The notes beneath the pieces were generated by a model that saw only the letters and a program-made list of their open reading frames with translations, did no database searches and was not told the origin of the DNA. A DNA stretch of 64,000 bases, taken from Hafnia alvei (lineage in GTDB: Bacteria > Pseudomonadota > Gammaproteobacteria > Enterobacterales > Enterobacteriaceae). Each line of letters starts with the position of its first letter. Position 1 is the first letter of the stretch. The stretch is from the NCBI RefSeq assembly GCF_034424155.1, contig NZ_CP139992.1:2558012-2622011 (forward strand). Reading direction: 5' to 3'. This document shows, piece by piece, positions 26,696 to 36,243 of this stretch. A program made the position numbers and the translations under genes.

Positions 26696-27375
26696 TCCCT
26701 CGCACTGAACATCTCGAACAACTGGCTGGCGAATACGTGCTGGGCACGTTACGCGGTTTGCCTCGAGCACGGTTCGAGCGTTGGCTAGAACAAACGCCTG
26801 AGCTGCAAGTTCACGTACTACGTTGGCAAAATGGCCTCGCACCGCTTGACGATCTCTATCAGCCAATTCAGCCTCCGGCTCACGTTTGGCAAAATATTGT
26901 ACGCCAGCTAGACAGCGAACATGACAACGTCACAAGCATCAAATCGCATTGGATTAAACGCCATGGTTGGATAGGCGTAGCTGCACTAGCGGCGGCCTGC
27001 TTGTTATTAGTCTTGCTCCCAAGAACATTGGTGAAACCTTTTGCCCCGCCGTCTGAAGTCGCGGTCCTTGCCACACAAGACAATAATATGCGCTGGCAGG
27101 TTAGCTTAAATCCAGACAGCCATGCGTTAACACTAACACCTCCACGTGGGTTGAATATTCCTAGCGATCGGAGCTTAGAACTGTGGGCAATACCAAAAGG
27201 TGGCAAGCCTATTTCACTCGGTATTATCAGCAATACCGCATTGAGTGCCGTTTCTGCATTAGGCAAACCGATTATTAATGGCAGCCTATTGGCCATAAGC
27301 CTTGAGCCGCGTGGCGGTTCCCCAACCGGACAGCCAACAGGTAAGGTTCTGTTTACAGGCAGTATTCAACTGTAA
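26692..27375 (+). CDS. anti-sigma factor (RskA-like), membrane-anchored
   Basis: A 227-residue protein. The N-terminal cytoplasmic domain (about 1-75) begins HLEQLAGEYVLGTLRGLPRARFERWL, as in the ChrR/RskA anti-sigma group; one membrane segment follows at about 92-112 (GVAALAAACLLLVLLP). The periplasmic RskA-type domain (about 120-227) contains LTPPRGLNIPSDRSLELWAIPKGGKPISLG and ends SLEPRGGSPTGQPTGKVLFTGSIQL, a near-diagnostic 'EP..GGS..P.GPV..TG' ending. Start taken at ATG 26692, overlapping the sigma stop; an ATG 12 bp upstream is possible. It would hold the sigma factor until an envelope signal leads to proteolysis. Confidence 0.92.
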   Translation: MIPRTEHLEQLAGEYVLGTLRGLPRARFERWLEQTPELQVHVLRWQNGLAPLDDLYQPIQPPAHVWQNIVRQLDSEHDNVTSIKSHWIKRHGWIGVAALAAACLLLVLLPRTLVKPFAPPSEVAVLATQDNNMRWQVSLNPDSHALTLTPPRGLNIPSDRSLELWAIPKGGKPISLGIISNTALSAVSALGKPIINGSLLAISLEPRGGSPTGQPTGKVLFTGSIQL

Positions 27376-27525
27376 AATAGGCATTGTTCTCGATATGCCC
27401 ATCGCTTCAGCCTGCGCCGCTAGACCAGTCGTCTAGAAAATACGGCGCAGTGCTTTTTCCACGCCCTGCTTTCGTGCTAAAATCCGCCCCTTAAATTTGT
27501 GTTCCACTCAGACTGTGAGAGTCTC

Positions 27526-28629
27526 ATGTCAGATAACAGCCAGAAAAAAGTGATCGTCGGGATGTCCGGCGGCGTTGATTCCTCCGTATCCGCCTACCTA
27601 TTACAACAACAGGGATATCAGGTTGCTGGCCTGTTCATGAAGAACTGGGAAGAGGACGACAATGAAGAGTACTGCTCAGCGGCGACCGATTTGGCCGATG
27701 CTCAAGCAGTCTGCGACAAGTTAGGTATCGAACTGCATACCGTTAACTTTGCGGCAGAATATTGGGATAACGTATTTGAGCTGTTCTTAGCCGAATACAA
27801 AGCTGGCCGCACGCCTAACCCCGATATCCTGTGTAACAAAGAGATCAAATTCAAAGCATTCTTAGAGTTCGCCGCTGAAGACTTAGGCGCTGACTACATT
27901 GCAACAGGTCACTATGTGCGCCGTCGCGATATCAACGGCACCACGCAGCTACTGCGCGGCATTGATACCAACAAAGATCAGAGCTACTTCTTGTATACGC
28001 TGAGCCATGAGCAAGTGGCACAGAGCCTGTTCCCTGTGGGTGAACTCGAAAAGCCAGAAGTTCGCAAAATCGCCGAACAGTTAGATCTTGCGACCGCGAA
28101 GAAGAAAGATTCAACCGGTATCTGCTTTATCGGTGAACGTAAATTCCGTGATTTCCTTGGCCGTTATTTGCCTGCGCAGCCGGGCAAAATCATGACCGTT
28201 GACGGTGAAGAGATTGGCCAACATCAAGGCCTGATGTATCACACGCTCGGACAGCGTAAGGGGCTCGGTATCGGCGGCACTAAAGACGGCGGTGAAGATC
28301 CTTGGTATGTGGTCGAGAAAGATCTTGAAAACAACGTGTTGCTCGTTGCTCAAGGCCACGACCACCCAAGCCTGTACTCGAATGGTTTAATTGCCCAGCA
28401 GCTGCATTGGGTCGATCGTAAAACCGTGCGTGAACCGTTCCGTTGCGTGGTGAAAACTCGCTATCGCCAGCCGGATATCGCTTGTACCGTCACGCCAATT
28501 GATGATGAGCGCATTGAAGTTCGCTTCGACGAACCTGTTGCGGCGGTGACGCCAGGGCAGTCTGCCGTGTTTTACATCGACGAAGTCTGCTTAGGCGGCG
28601 GTGTTATCGAACAACGCATCATTGACTAA
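27526..28629 (+). CDS. mnmA: tRNA 2-thiouridylase MnmA
   Basis: A 367-residue enzyme that makes the 2-thio group of mnm5s2U34 in tRNA Lys, Glu and Gln. The ATP PP-loop [12 protein letters not shown] lies near residue 12; the catalytic Cys pair appears in [14 protein letters not shown] (about 101) and [13 protein letters not shown] (about 199). Start at ATG 27526 following GAGAG, equivalent to the E. coli start; a frame extending 27 bp upstream is not supported. In E. coli it follows nudJ directly; here it has moved behind 17 kb of inserted genes and must have its own promoter in the ~150 bp before it. Confidence 0.97.
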   Translation: MSDNSQKKVIVGMSGGVDSSVSAYLLQQQGYQVAGLFMKNWEEDDNEEYCSAATDLADAQAVCDKLGIELHTVNFAAEYWDNVFELFLAEYKAGRTPNPDILCNKEIKFKAFLEFAAEDLGADYIATGHYVRRRDINGTTQLLRGIDTNKDQSYFLYTLSHEQVAQSLFPVGELEKPEVRKIAEQLDLATAKKKDSTGICFIGERKFRDFLGRYLPAQPGKIMTVDGEEIGQHQGLMYHTLGQRKGLGIGGTKDGGEDPWYVVEKDLENNVLLVAQGHDHPSLYSNGLIAQQLHWVDRKTVREPFRCVVKTRYRQPDIACTVTPIDDERIEVRFDEPVAAVTPGQSAVFYIDEVCLGGGVIEQRIID

Positions 28630-28647
28630 GTTTTCAGCACCTTACTT

Positions 28648-28680
28648 AAGCCGGAGCACATTCTTTGTTCTCCGGCTTTC
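28648..28680 (+). terminator. rho-independent terminator after mnmA
   Basis: AAGCCGGAG / CTCCGGCTT stem with a 13-base loop followed by TCTTATTT. It separates mnmA from the diguanylate cyclase gene. Confidence 0.85.
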
Positions 28681-28787
28681 TTATTTACAAAATTCAGACA
28701 GTTATAAATAAATCCTTTCTTAAATTACGGTTGAAAGTCGCGTGCTAGACTGAGAATATTCTGACGAATACTAATCAGAGATAAACG

Positions 28788-29846
28788 ATGAATCCGTTAC
28801 AGTCGCTCGATGTTCTCTACATAAATGCTTGTGTCACCTACGCATCGCTGTCGGTGAGTTATTTTGTGCTTAGCAAACACAACGCATTAAATTCACATTC
28901 ATCGTTAAGTCGCCGCATTTTATTTGGCGTGATCGCGGGACTCATCTCGCTCTATCTCACGCGCAGTAAAATGTACTTCACGCAGGAGGTTTACTACAGC
29001 TTCGAAATTGTACCGATGCTGTTAGTCACTTTCTTTGGTGGCGGTATTGCTGGGATCACCGCATGGCTAGTAAACTTCGCAACCACCGGCGGTTTCGTTC
29101 TCGATAATCTGCTACTGGCGGTGATGCTAGTGCCAGTGCTCATCGCGAAAGTCTGGGAGCGTAATACCTTCCGCACCTATCTCAAAACGATCGTTTTTAT
29201 CACGCTTTATCGCGTCGTAATTGTGCTACCGTTTTTGCATACCAAAGACCACGTTTTAGATATTTTACTCTACCAAACCGTCTCTTTTATTTGTTTACTC
29301 GTCTGCTACCAAACGCTTTCTATCAAGCGCCGCAGCGTCGATGCCTTCTTTAAAGTCCGCGCAGCATCTTTGCTTGATCCCATGACGAAAGTGCATAACC
29401 GACAGGCACTCGAGCAACAAATGCAGGCGTTGTCGAAGTCACGTTCGCCCTGCTGTTTAGTGATGATCGATATTGATAACTTTAAATCCGTTAATGATAC
29501 CTATGGGCATTTGGCGGGCGATCAGGTTCTGATTGAAGTGGCCGAACTGATTCGATTGATCACCCGTTCAAGCGATTTTGTGGCACGCTTTGGCGGTGAA
29601 GAGTTTGCGCTTATTATCAATTATGACGATCTTAATCGCGCCTATCACATCTGTGAGCGTATCCGGTTAGCCATCAGCAACCGTAAGTTCTTCCTCTCGC
29701 ATGGGCCAAAAATTCATGTCACGGCCTCATTTGGTATTAGCCTATTTGACGGGAAAACTGCAACCTTAGAAGAAACGCTCAATCGCGCCGATAACGCGCT
29801 TTATACGGCAAAACACAGCGGAAAAAACAGGGTCGTTATCGAGTAA
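28788..29846 (+). CDS. membrane-bound diguanylate cyclase (GGDEF)
   Basis: A 352-residue protein: an N-terminal region of about five to six membrane segments (residues 10-180, with FFGGGIAGITAWLVNFATTGG as in 5TM-receptor LYT-type sensors) followed by a GGDEF domain (about 195-350). The active-site motif is GGEEF within VARFGGEEFALII, and the inhibitory-site motif RxxD is intact five residues before it (RSSD), so active cyclic-di-GMP synthesis with product inhibition is expected. It sits between mnmA and hflD, which are adjacent in E. coli, so it is an insertion in the conserved order. The signal it senses is unknown. Confidence 0.92.
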   Translation: MNPLQSLDVLYINACVTYASLSVSYFVLSKHNALNSHSSLSRRILFGVIAGLISLYLTRSKMYFTQEVYYSFEIVPMLLVTFFGGGIAGITAWLVNFATTGGFVLDNLLLAVMLVPVLIAKVWERNTFRTYLKTIVFITLYRVVIVLPFLHTKDHVLDILLYQTVSFICLLVCYQTLSIKRRSVDAFFKVRAASLLDPMTKVHNRQALEQQMQALSKSRSPCCLVMIDIDNFKSVNDTYGHLAGDQVLIEVAELIRLITRSSDFVARFGGEEFALIINYDDLNRAYHICERIRLAISNRKFFLSHGPKIHVTASFGISLFDGKTATLEETLNRADNALYTAKHSGKNRVVIE

Positions 29847-30015
29847 AGTTTGCCCCATCGGCATGGGAATCGAGCAGACGTCAGCCAAATATCAGCAAGG
29901 GACTCGATTGCCTCTGTGTTTAAGCCCTGCTTTGTGGCATGATCTGCGCTTGAATTTCTACGCGGGTTGCTAAACCTGCGTTAATTTTTCCTTGCCCGCG
30001 CATACAGGAGTCTCC

Positions 30016-30642
30016 GTGGCGAAGAACTACTACGACATCACCTTGGCATTAGCCGGTATCTGTCAATCAGCCCGACTGGTTCAACAGCTGGCACATGAAG
30101 GTCAGTGCGATAACGCCGCAATGAGAACGTCGCTGAACAGTATTCTTCAAACTAACCCGCCATCGACGCTGGCCGTATTCGGCGATCATGAGCGCGATCT
30201 TAAGTTAGGCCTCGAAACGCTGTTAAACGTGCTGAATGCCAATCGCCAAGGGCCTGGCGCGGAGTTAACGCGTTATTGTCTGAGTCTAATGGTGTTAGAA
30301 CGCAAGTTATTTGGCAACAATGCTGCCATGCAAACGCTGTCTGACCGTATCAATGTTCTAGACCGCCAACTGGCACATTTTGATCTTGAATCTGAAACGA
30401 TTGTTAGCTCTTTAGCCTCGATTTACGTTGACGTCGTAAGCCCATTAGGCCCTCGCATTCAGGTCACTGGCTCCCCAACTATCCTGCAAAATCCGCTAAT
30501 TCAAGCCAAAGTACGCGCTGCATTGTTAGCGGGTATTCGCTCTGGGATCTTGTGGCAGCAGGTTGGCGGCGGGCGCTTGCAGCTGATGTTCTCGCGTAAT
30601 CGTTTATTCCAGATGGCCCAAAATTTACTTACGCATTGTTAA
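30016..30642 (+). CDS. hflD: HflD, lysogenization regulator
   Basis: A 208-residue mostly helical protein, peripheral to the inner membrane, that in E. coli binds lambda CII and lowers lysogenization. Near-identical stretches to E. coli include [20 protein letters not shown] at the start and [10 protein letters not shown].. [15 protein letters not shown] near the end. GTG at 30016 is the start: it aligns with the E. coli N-terminus and AGGAG lies six bases upstream. Precedes purB as in E. coli, but the gap contains three TTCTAAAGA repeats not expected from that operon. Confidence 0.95.
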   Translation: MAKNYYDITLALAGICQSARLVQQLAHEGQCDNAAMRTSLNSILQTNPPSTLAVFGDHERDLKLGLETLLNVLNANRQGPGAELTRYCLSLMVLERKLFGNNAAMQTLSDRINVLDRQLAHFDLESETIVSSLASIYVDVVSPLGPRIQVTGSPTILQNPLIQAKVRAALLAGIRSGILWQQVGGGRLQLMFSRNRLFQMAQNLLTHC

Positions 30643-30658
30643 TCCAACGTCTTGTCAG

Positions 30659-30710
30659 TTCTAAAGACAATATGTTGTTGGTTCTAAAGAATTTTTTAGA
30701 TTCTAAAGAA
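30659..30710. repeat. three short direct repeats TTCTAAAGA
   Basis: TTCTAAAGA occurs at 30659, 30682 and 30701, each preceded by G/A-T and with 23- and 19-bp periods, in the 155-bp gap between hflD and purB. It may be a regulator-binding array or a leader structure; nothing more can be said by eye. Confidence 0.6.
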
Positions 30711-30713
30711 TAG

Positions 30714-32168
<1,455 letters not shown>

Positions 32169-32187
32169 TTAGCATTTCCTCTTCAAG

Positions 32188-32211
32188 CTGCCCGCGATTG
32201 CGGGCAGTTTT
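32188..32211 (+). terminator. rho-independent terminator after purB
   Basis: CTGCCCGC-GATT-GCGGGCAG followed by TTTT, 20 bp after the purB stop. Confidence 0.92.
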
Positions 32212-32353
32212 CATTCAACCTGTTGTATTTTGTGCTTCGATATAAATCCCTGCCACGAAATCACGCATTTTTCCTTCTGCAATCTGAAATCACGGTCTAC
32301 ACTGAGGATCTCATCCGTCTTAATCAATACAAATAATCCGGACGTTCAACGCT

Positions 32354-33115
32354 ATGAGCGCAGAAAATAGCCTGCAGTTATTAAATAAATTACAGCAAGA
32401 TATTGCCCAAACTGGCTCGATGCCAATCTATCTTCGATTTAATGAATCTCTCCGTGAAGCCATTGATCAAGGGATCGTCAAACCAGGCGATTTTCTGCCC
32501 AGCGAACGCGCTTTCACCGACGCGTTAAAAATATCCAGAATTACGGTGCGTAAGGCGCTGGCATGCCTTGAGCAAGACGATATTATCGGCCGTGGCCGTG
32601 GCTTTGGTACCATGGTGAAAAATACCCCTACGCCGCCGCTGGCCTACTCCCTCGCGACCATTAAAGGGTTTTCCGGTGAGGTGAATTTACAAGGCCGAAC
32701 GCCTGGCTCAGTGTGGATCAAGCGTGAGCGCGTGACTGCCTCAGTCAACGTTGCTGAAAAGCTGAATATTCCACAAAACAGTTCGGTATTCCGCCTAGAA
32801 CGTATTCGTACTGTGGATCACAGCCCTGTTTCCGTCGCTATTTCATACGTGGTTGAAAACGCCATTGATGACGTTGAGCAAATCGGCAATTCACTGTACG
32901 ACTACTTGCGCAGCCGCCAGATCCAATTTGGTAAGCTTTATAGCCAAATTAGCGCCTGCTTAGCGAATAACGAACTGCGCGAAAAACTGCTGATCAAAGA
33001 ACCTGCGGCAATGTTGGTGATCCGTCAGACCTTACTCGATCACGAACTGCGGCCGTTGGAGTACAGCATCAACTATTGCCGTGGCGATATGTATGAGTAC
33101 TCCACCGAAGACTGA
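32354..33115 (+). CDS. yegW: GntR/UTRA-family regulator (YegW-like)
   Basis: A 253-residue regulator: N-terminal GntR winged helix (about residues 20-85; LREAIDQGIVKPGDFLPSERAFTDALKISRITVRKALACLEQDD) and a C-terminal UTRA effector domain (about 105-245, ending in the typical RPLEYSINYCRGDMYEYSTE). YegW in E. coli is divergent from yegTUV; here the yegTUV-like genes are convergent downstream, separated by a toxin-antitoxin pair. The combination of transporter, ADP-ribosylglycohydrolase-like protein and PfkB kinase supports the yegW name; the ligand is unknown, probably a nucleoside. Confidence 0.85.
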   Translation: MSAENSLQLLNKLQQDIAQTGSMPIYLRFNESLREAIDQGIVKPGDFLPSERAFTDALKISRITVRKALACLEQDDIIGRGRGFGTMVKNTPTPPLAYSLATIKGFSGEVNLQGRTPGSVWIKRERVTASVNVAEKLNIPQNSSVFRLERIRTVDHSPVSVAISYVVENAIDDVEQIGNSLYDYLRSRQIQFGKLYSQISACLANNELREKLLIKEPAAMLVIRQTLLDHELRPLEYSINYCRGDMYEYSTED

Positions 33116-33134
33116 GTTCTAACGCCTCATCATC

Positions 33135-33168
33135 AAAGCGCAACTCACCAATCGAGTGGCGCTTTTTT
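33135..33168 (+). terminator. rho-independent terminator after yegW
   Basis: AAAGCGC-A-ACTC ... GAGTG-GCGCTTT stem with one mismatch, followed by a run of T. Confidence 0.85.
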
Positions 33169-33376
33169 ATTTCCTTCTTTGCGAATCTCTCCGCAAGTTT
33201 ATTTAGTAATTGCCTTTCAAGCTTTACCGCGCTGTGCACAGCCTCGCACACTTTTATCACCAATGAATTTTCCCCAAGCAATTAAATTTACTCAGGATTA
33301 CTCTTCTCCCGGACCACCTCATGCCGAATTATGTTGGTGTGCATCTGAAAATACTGCTTGCAAAGCATACAAACAG

Positions 33377-33392
33377 GTATAAAATTTTATAC
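33377..33392. promoter_or_regulatory. 16-bp perfect palindrome, likely HigA operator
   Basis: GTATAAAATTTTATAC is a perfect palindrome that includes a TATAAA/-10-like box, 18 bp before the toxin start. Antitoxins of this class autorepress by binding palindromes over their promoter. The remaining ~260 bp between yegW and the toxin gene hold the yegW terminator and nothing else I can name. Confidence 0.65.
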
Positions 33393-33409
33393 ACAAAAGG
33401 ATCGACACC

Positions 33410-33811
33410 ATGTGTGATCAAAAAAGGACTTTCATTGCCATAACGGTTTCTGGTTTAAAACTAACGCCTAGTGTTAAACCTATCGACTGGAGGGGAACAT
33501 CTAAGAAGGTGCTGCTCTCCTTCTGCGATGAAGTTAAAAAAACGGCGGGGTTTGAGCTTCATCGTGTTCAATATGGCCTTGAACCTCGGCACTGGAAGCC
33601 GAGAAACGATCTTGGCTCCGGCATCGTTGAAATCCGAATAGATAACGATAATAACCAATACAGAATCATGTATGTCGCAACATTTGTCGAATCAGTCTAT
33701 GTGCTGCATTGCTTTACGAAGAAAACGCAAAAGACCTCGCGCATAGACAATGAAATCGTCATGTTGCGGTATAAAGAAATCGTCAAAGAAAGGAGTCTTA
33801 AACATGAGTAA
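33410..33811 (+). CDS. HigB/RelE-type toxin (phage Gp49-like family)
   Basis: A 133-residue basic protein of the RelE/HigB superfamily, Gp49-like branch. Typical features: GLEPRHWKPRNDLGSGIVEIRI.. followed by YRIMYVATFVESVYVLHCFTKKTQKTSRIDNEIVMLRYKEIV, where the 'VYVLHxFxKKTxKTxxxxIxxAxxRYxEI' pattern is near-diagnostic. Such toxins cleave mRNA on the ribosome. AAAGG precedes ATG 33410. Its last 8 bp overlap the antitoxin gene; toxin-first order is that of higBA. The pair is inserted between yegW and the yegTUV-like genes. Low GC compared with neighbours suggests acquisition. Confidence 0.88.
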   Translation: MCDQKRTFIAITVSGLKLTPSVKPIDWRGTSKKVLLSFCDEVKKTAGFELHRVQYGLEPRHWKPRNDLGSGIVEIRIDNDNNQYRIMYVATFVESVYVLHCFTKKTQKTSRIDNEIVMLRYKEIVKERSLKHE

Positions 33812-34169
33812 TCACAACGTAAATAACCACGTAAATAACCACATTGATACTCAGTCTCGCCATTTCACCGAAGCTGATGGCAATATTTTTGCAGACCTTG
33901 GTTTTTCTGACAGCCAAGCTCAGCAACTGCATGCGGAATCTCTCACCCAGATAAACGCCGAGTTAGAGATGAAGATCACCCTGATGGTAGAAATTACCCA
34001 GTGGATTGCGTCTAACAATCTTAAACAAAGCGCCGCCGCAGAAATATTGAATATTTCGCGCCCGAGAGTATCTGACGTGGTGAACCAAAAAACGGAGAAG
34101 TTTACTATCGACTCACTTGTCGGCATGCTGAGCATGACCGGCAAGCGAGCACGTTTAGTGATTGAATAG
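33804..34169 (+). CDS. HigA-type antitoxin (XRE-family, HTH_37-like)
   Basis: A 121-residue antitoxin. The N-terminal ~35 residues are Asn/His-rich (NHNVNNHVNNH), perhaps disordered; from about 60 to 115 an XRE helix-turn-helix is clear (LMVEITQWIASNNLKQSAAAEILNISRPRVSDVVNQKTEKFTIDSLVGMLSMTGKR). Start placed at ATG 33804, preceded by AAAGGAG, inside the toxin's last codons. A longer frame starting at 33750 lies within the toxin and lacks support. The protein should neutralise the toxin and repress the operon at the upstream palindrome. Confidence 0.88.
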   Translation: MSNHNVNNHVNNHIDTQSRHFTEADGNIFADLGFSDSQAQQLHAESLTQINAELEMKITLMVEITQWIASNNLKQSAAAEILNISRPRVSDVVNQKTEKFTIDSLVGMLSMTGKRARLVIE

Positions 34170-34178
34170 CGCGTAGGG

Positions 34179-35126
34179 TTAGAAAAATTCAGCTAACTCT
34201 TCTATGGTCGGTGCACAATCACCGCCGCGAAAAGAGACTACGTAGGCAGCGATATGGTTGGCTAGCGTCAACGCATCCTTGGCTGACAACCCGCAGGCCA
34301 ACCCTGCCAGCAGTCCAGCACAATGACTATCACCGGCGCCAATCGTATCAACCACGTTGACGAGGCAAGCATCAGCCCAGCCTTTTTCATCATCCGCGTG
34401 GTGATAGTAACAGCCAGCCTCTCCCATTCTGACCACCACCAGCTCTTTGGTTTGCTGATGAAGCTGCTGACAAAACGCCTCAACGCCATCCTTTTGCATA
34501 CCAAGGATCTGGGCTTCACGCTCATTGAGCGTGAGAATAACGCCAGGGCGCAATAGCTGCTGAACTATCTGAGGTGAAATGCGATCCAGCCTTGGGCCAA
34601 AATCCACCACCACTTTCACATCCGTTGGCAAACCATTAACCCAATTCAGCAAAACTTCACCACGCGGAACGCTAAGCTGATAGCCGGAAATAGACACAAA
34701 GCCCGACGTTGGTGTCAGCGGTGCTAACCACTCTGCCTGCCACTGGTTTTCAATACCGTCAAATGAGATAAAGGTTCGCTCACCATCAGGTTCAACCAAC
34801 GCCAAACACCAACCATTGTCGCCGCCGGTGACATTAAGCTGGCTATGAATGCCTTTGCTCGCCATGGCCGCCCGCAGTCGATCTGCCCACATTCCCTCGC
34901 CAATTGGCAGCATGGGTACACAGCTAACGCCCAAACGATGCAGCGCCAGCGCAATGTTTAACGCACATCCGCCCAGATGAACACCGCGCTCAAAGGCGGG
35001 CTGATCGCCGCCCTTTTCTGGTATACGATCGGTATCTGCCACCACGTCCATGACCGAGGCGCCGAGCACCATGACCGGCTGCGCCTGCTTTCGTTGATAC
35101 AAAAATTGGTTCAGCCACGGTTTCAT
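34179..35126 (-). CDS. yegV: PfkB-family carbohydrate/nucleoside kinase (YegV-like)
   Basis: A 315-residue ribokinase-like protein. The N-terminal sugar-binding motif GGCALNIALALHRLG (about residues 43-57) and the C-terminal anion-hole/catalytic DTIGAGDSHCAGLLAGLA motif (about 253-270, with catalytic Asp in GAGD) are intact. The sequence closely follows E. coli YegV (e.g. DNGWCLALVEPDGERTF, GGDCAPTIEEL). Start at ATG 35126, overlapping the yegU stop (TAATG); an in-frame ATG at 35144 is also possible. It ends 9 bp from the antitoxin stop. Probably phosphorylates a nucleoside or sugar brought in by the neighbouring transporter. Confidence 0.9.
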   Translation of the reverse strand: MKPWLNQFLYQRKQAQPVMVLGASVMDVVADTDRIPEKGGDQPAFERGVHLGGCALNIALALHRLGVSCVPMLPIGEGMWADRLRAAMASKGIHSQLNVTGGDNGWCLALVEPDGERTFISFDGIENQWQAEWLAPLTPTSGFVSISGYQLSVPRGEVLLNWVNGLPTDVKVVVDFGPRLDRISPQIVQQLLRPGVILTLNEREAQILGMQKDGVEAFCQQLHQQTKELVVVRMGEAGCYYHHADDEKGWADACLVNVVDTIGAGDSHCAGLLAGLACGLSAKDALTLANHIAAYVVSFRGGDCAPTIEELAEFF

Positions 35127-36166
35127 TATTTTGCATCCTGCCATTGAGCACGGAATTTTTCGAACGCGATGCTATAACGCGTCATATCGATAGGGTTAGT
35201 TTGTTGCAGCGTTGACAGCCATTCAGGTTTAATTGCGTTAACCCCTTTCAATGCGCCGCAAATAGCCGTTGCCATAGCACCAATGGTATCAGTGTCGCCG
35301 CCAAGATTGGCACACAGCACCGCACACTGGTTTGGGCATCCCTGAGCCAAATCAACCATCGCAATCGCCGCAGGAACAGATTCGATGGTACTCACCCCTG
35401 CCCCGACTAATTGATAAACGCGCTCGCTGGCGTCTTCTATACCATCAGAACCAGAAACCACCGAAAGCGCCAGCTCAATGCGTGCTGCCAAGGATGCGCT
35501 GAACGTTGATGGTCGGAACTCTTGCGCATAGGTGGCCACGGCAGGCAACGCTATTTTAATCTCTTCCCACGAGGCACCTTCAACGGCCTTCGACACTGCC
35601 CATGCGATCACCACGGCACCGGCTACCGCAATATCTGATTTATGCGTTGGACTTGAGGCCTCCCATACTTGGTCAACAAAAGTACGCAACGGAGCCGAAG
35701 GAAGCACGCATCCCAAAGGAGAAACGCGCATCGCCGCGCCGTTGGTCACTCCGTTGTTTTCTAAACTGCTAATTGGCTTGCCTTCTTTCTGTTCACGCAG
35801 CGCCACTTTTGAACTTGGGCCTAAAATATTCTTATTAAACGCATCGAAGCTATCTACCCAACGAATGACGTTTCTCGCAATCAGCTCAGGGACCACTTTT
35901 CCGTTAGCCTCTACCAGCGCGTCAGCTAATGCCAGTGCCATCGAAGTGTCATCGGTGAATTGTCCGGCGGTGAAATAACATGCAGCGTTGTTTTCCTGAG
36001 GGCCATCTAAGAAGCGGTCAATCCAGCCAAAATGACTACGCACGCGCGAACGTGGCCAAAGCTCAGAAGGCATCCCAAGTGAATCGCCCAGCATTTGACC
36101 ATAAAGTGCACCCAGAATTCGCTGTTGGAGAGCCACTTCTGCCTGTGAAGATACGTGTAAGTCCAT
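35126..36166 (-). CDS. yegU: ADP-ribosylglycohydrolase-family protein (YegU-like)
   Basis: A 346-residue member of the ADP-ribosyl-(dinitrogen reductase) hydrolase/ARH family. Binuclear metal-site motifs are visible: GQMLGDSLGMPSE (about residues 23-35), FTDDTSMALALADAL (about 66-80) and GGDTDTIGAMATAICGAL (about 292-309). Start at ATG 36166, with GAGG 9 bases upstream; an upstream TTG gives five more codons but is unlikely. Together with YegT and YegV it forms a small operon probably for uptake and breakdown of a nucleoside-like compound. Confidence 0.9.
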   Translation of the reverse strand: MDLHVSSQAEVALQQRILGALYGQMLGDSLGMPSELWPRSRVRSHFGWIDRFLDGPQENNAACYFTAGQFTDDTSMALALADALVEANGKVVPELIARNVIRWVDSFDAFNKNILGPSSKVALREQKEGKPISSLENNGVTNGAAMRVSPLGCVLPSAPLRTFVDQVWEASSPTHKSDIAVAGAVVIAWAVSKAVEGASWEEIKIALPAVATYAQEFRPSTFSASLAARIELALSVVSGSDGIEDASERVYQLVGAGVSTIESVPAAIAMVDLAQGCPNQCAVLCANLGGDTDTIGAMATAICGALKGVNAIKPEWLSTLQQTNPIDMTRYSIAFEKFRAQWQDAK

Positions 36167-36243
36167 AACAAACAACCTCAATATTTCATCGGCGACTGAT
36201 TCAGAAAGCTGCCAAGCCGCCGTAAGATTAAATAAAAACGGTA

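Noticed and set aside
30659-30710. CRISPR-like array in the hflD-purB gap
   Set aside because: Repeats are only 9-10 bp with three copies and no cas genes in the window.
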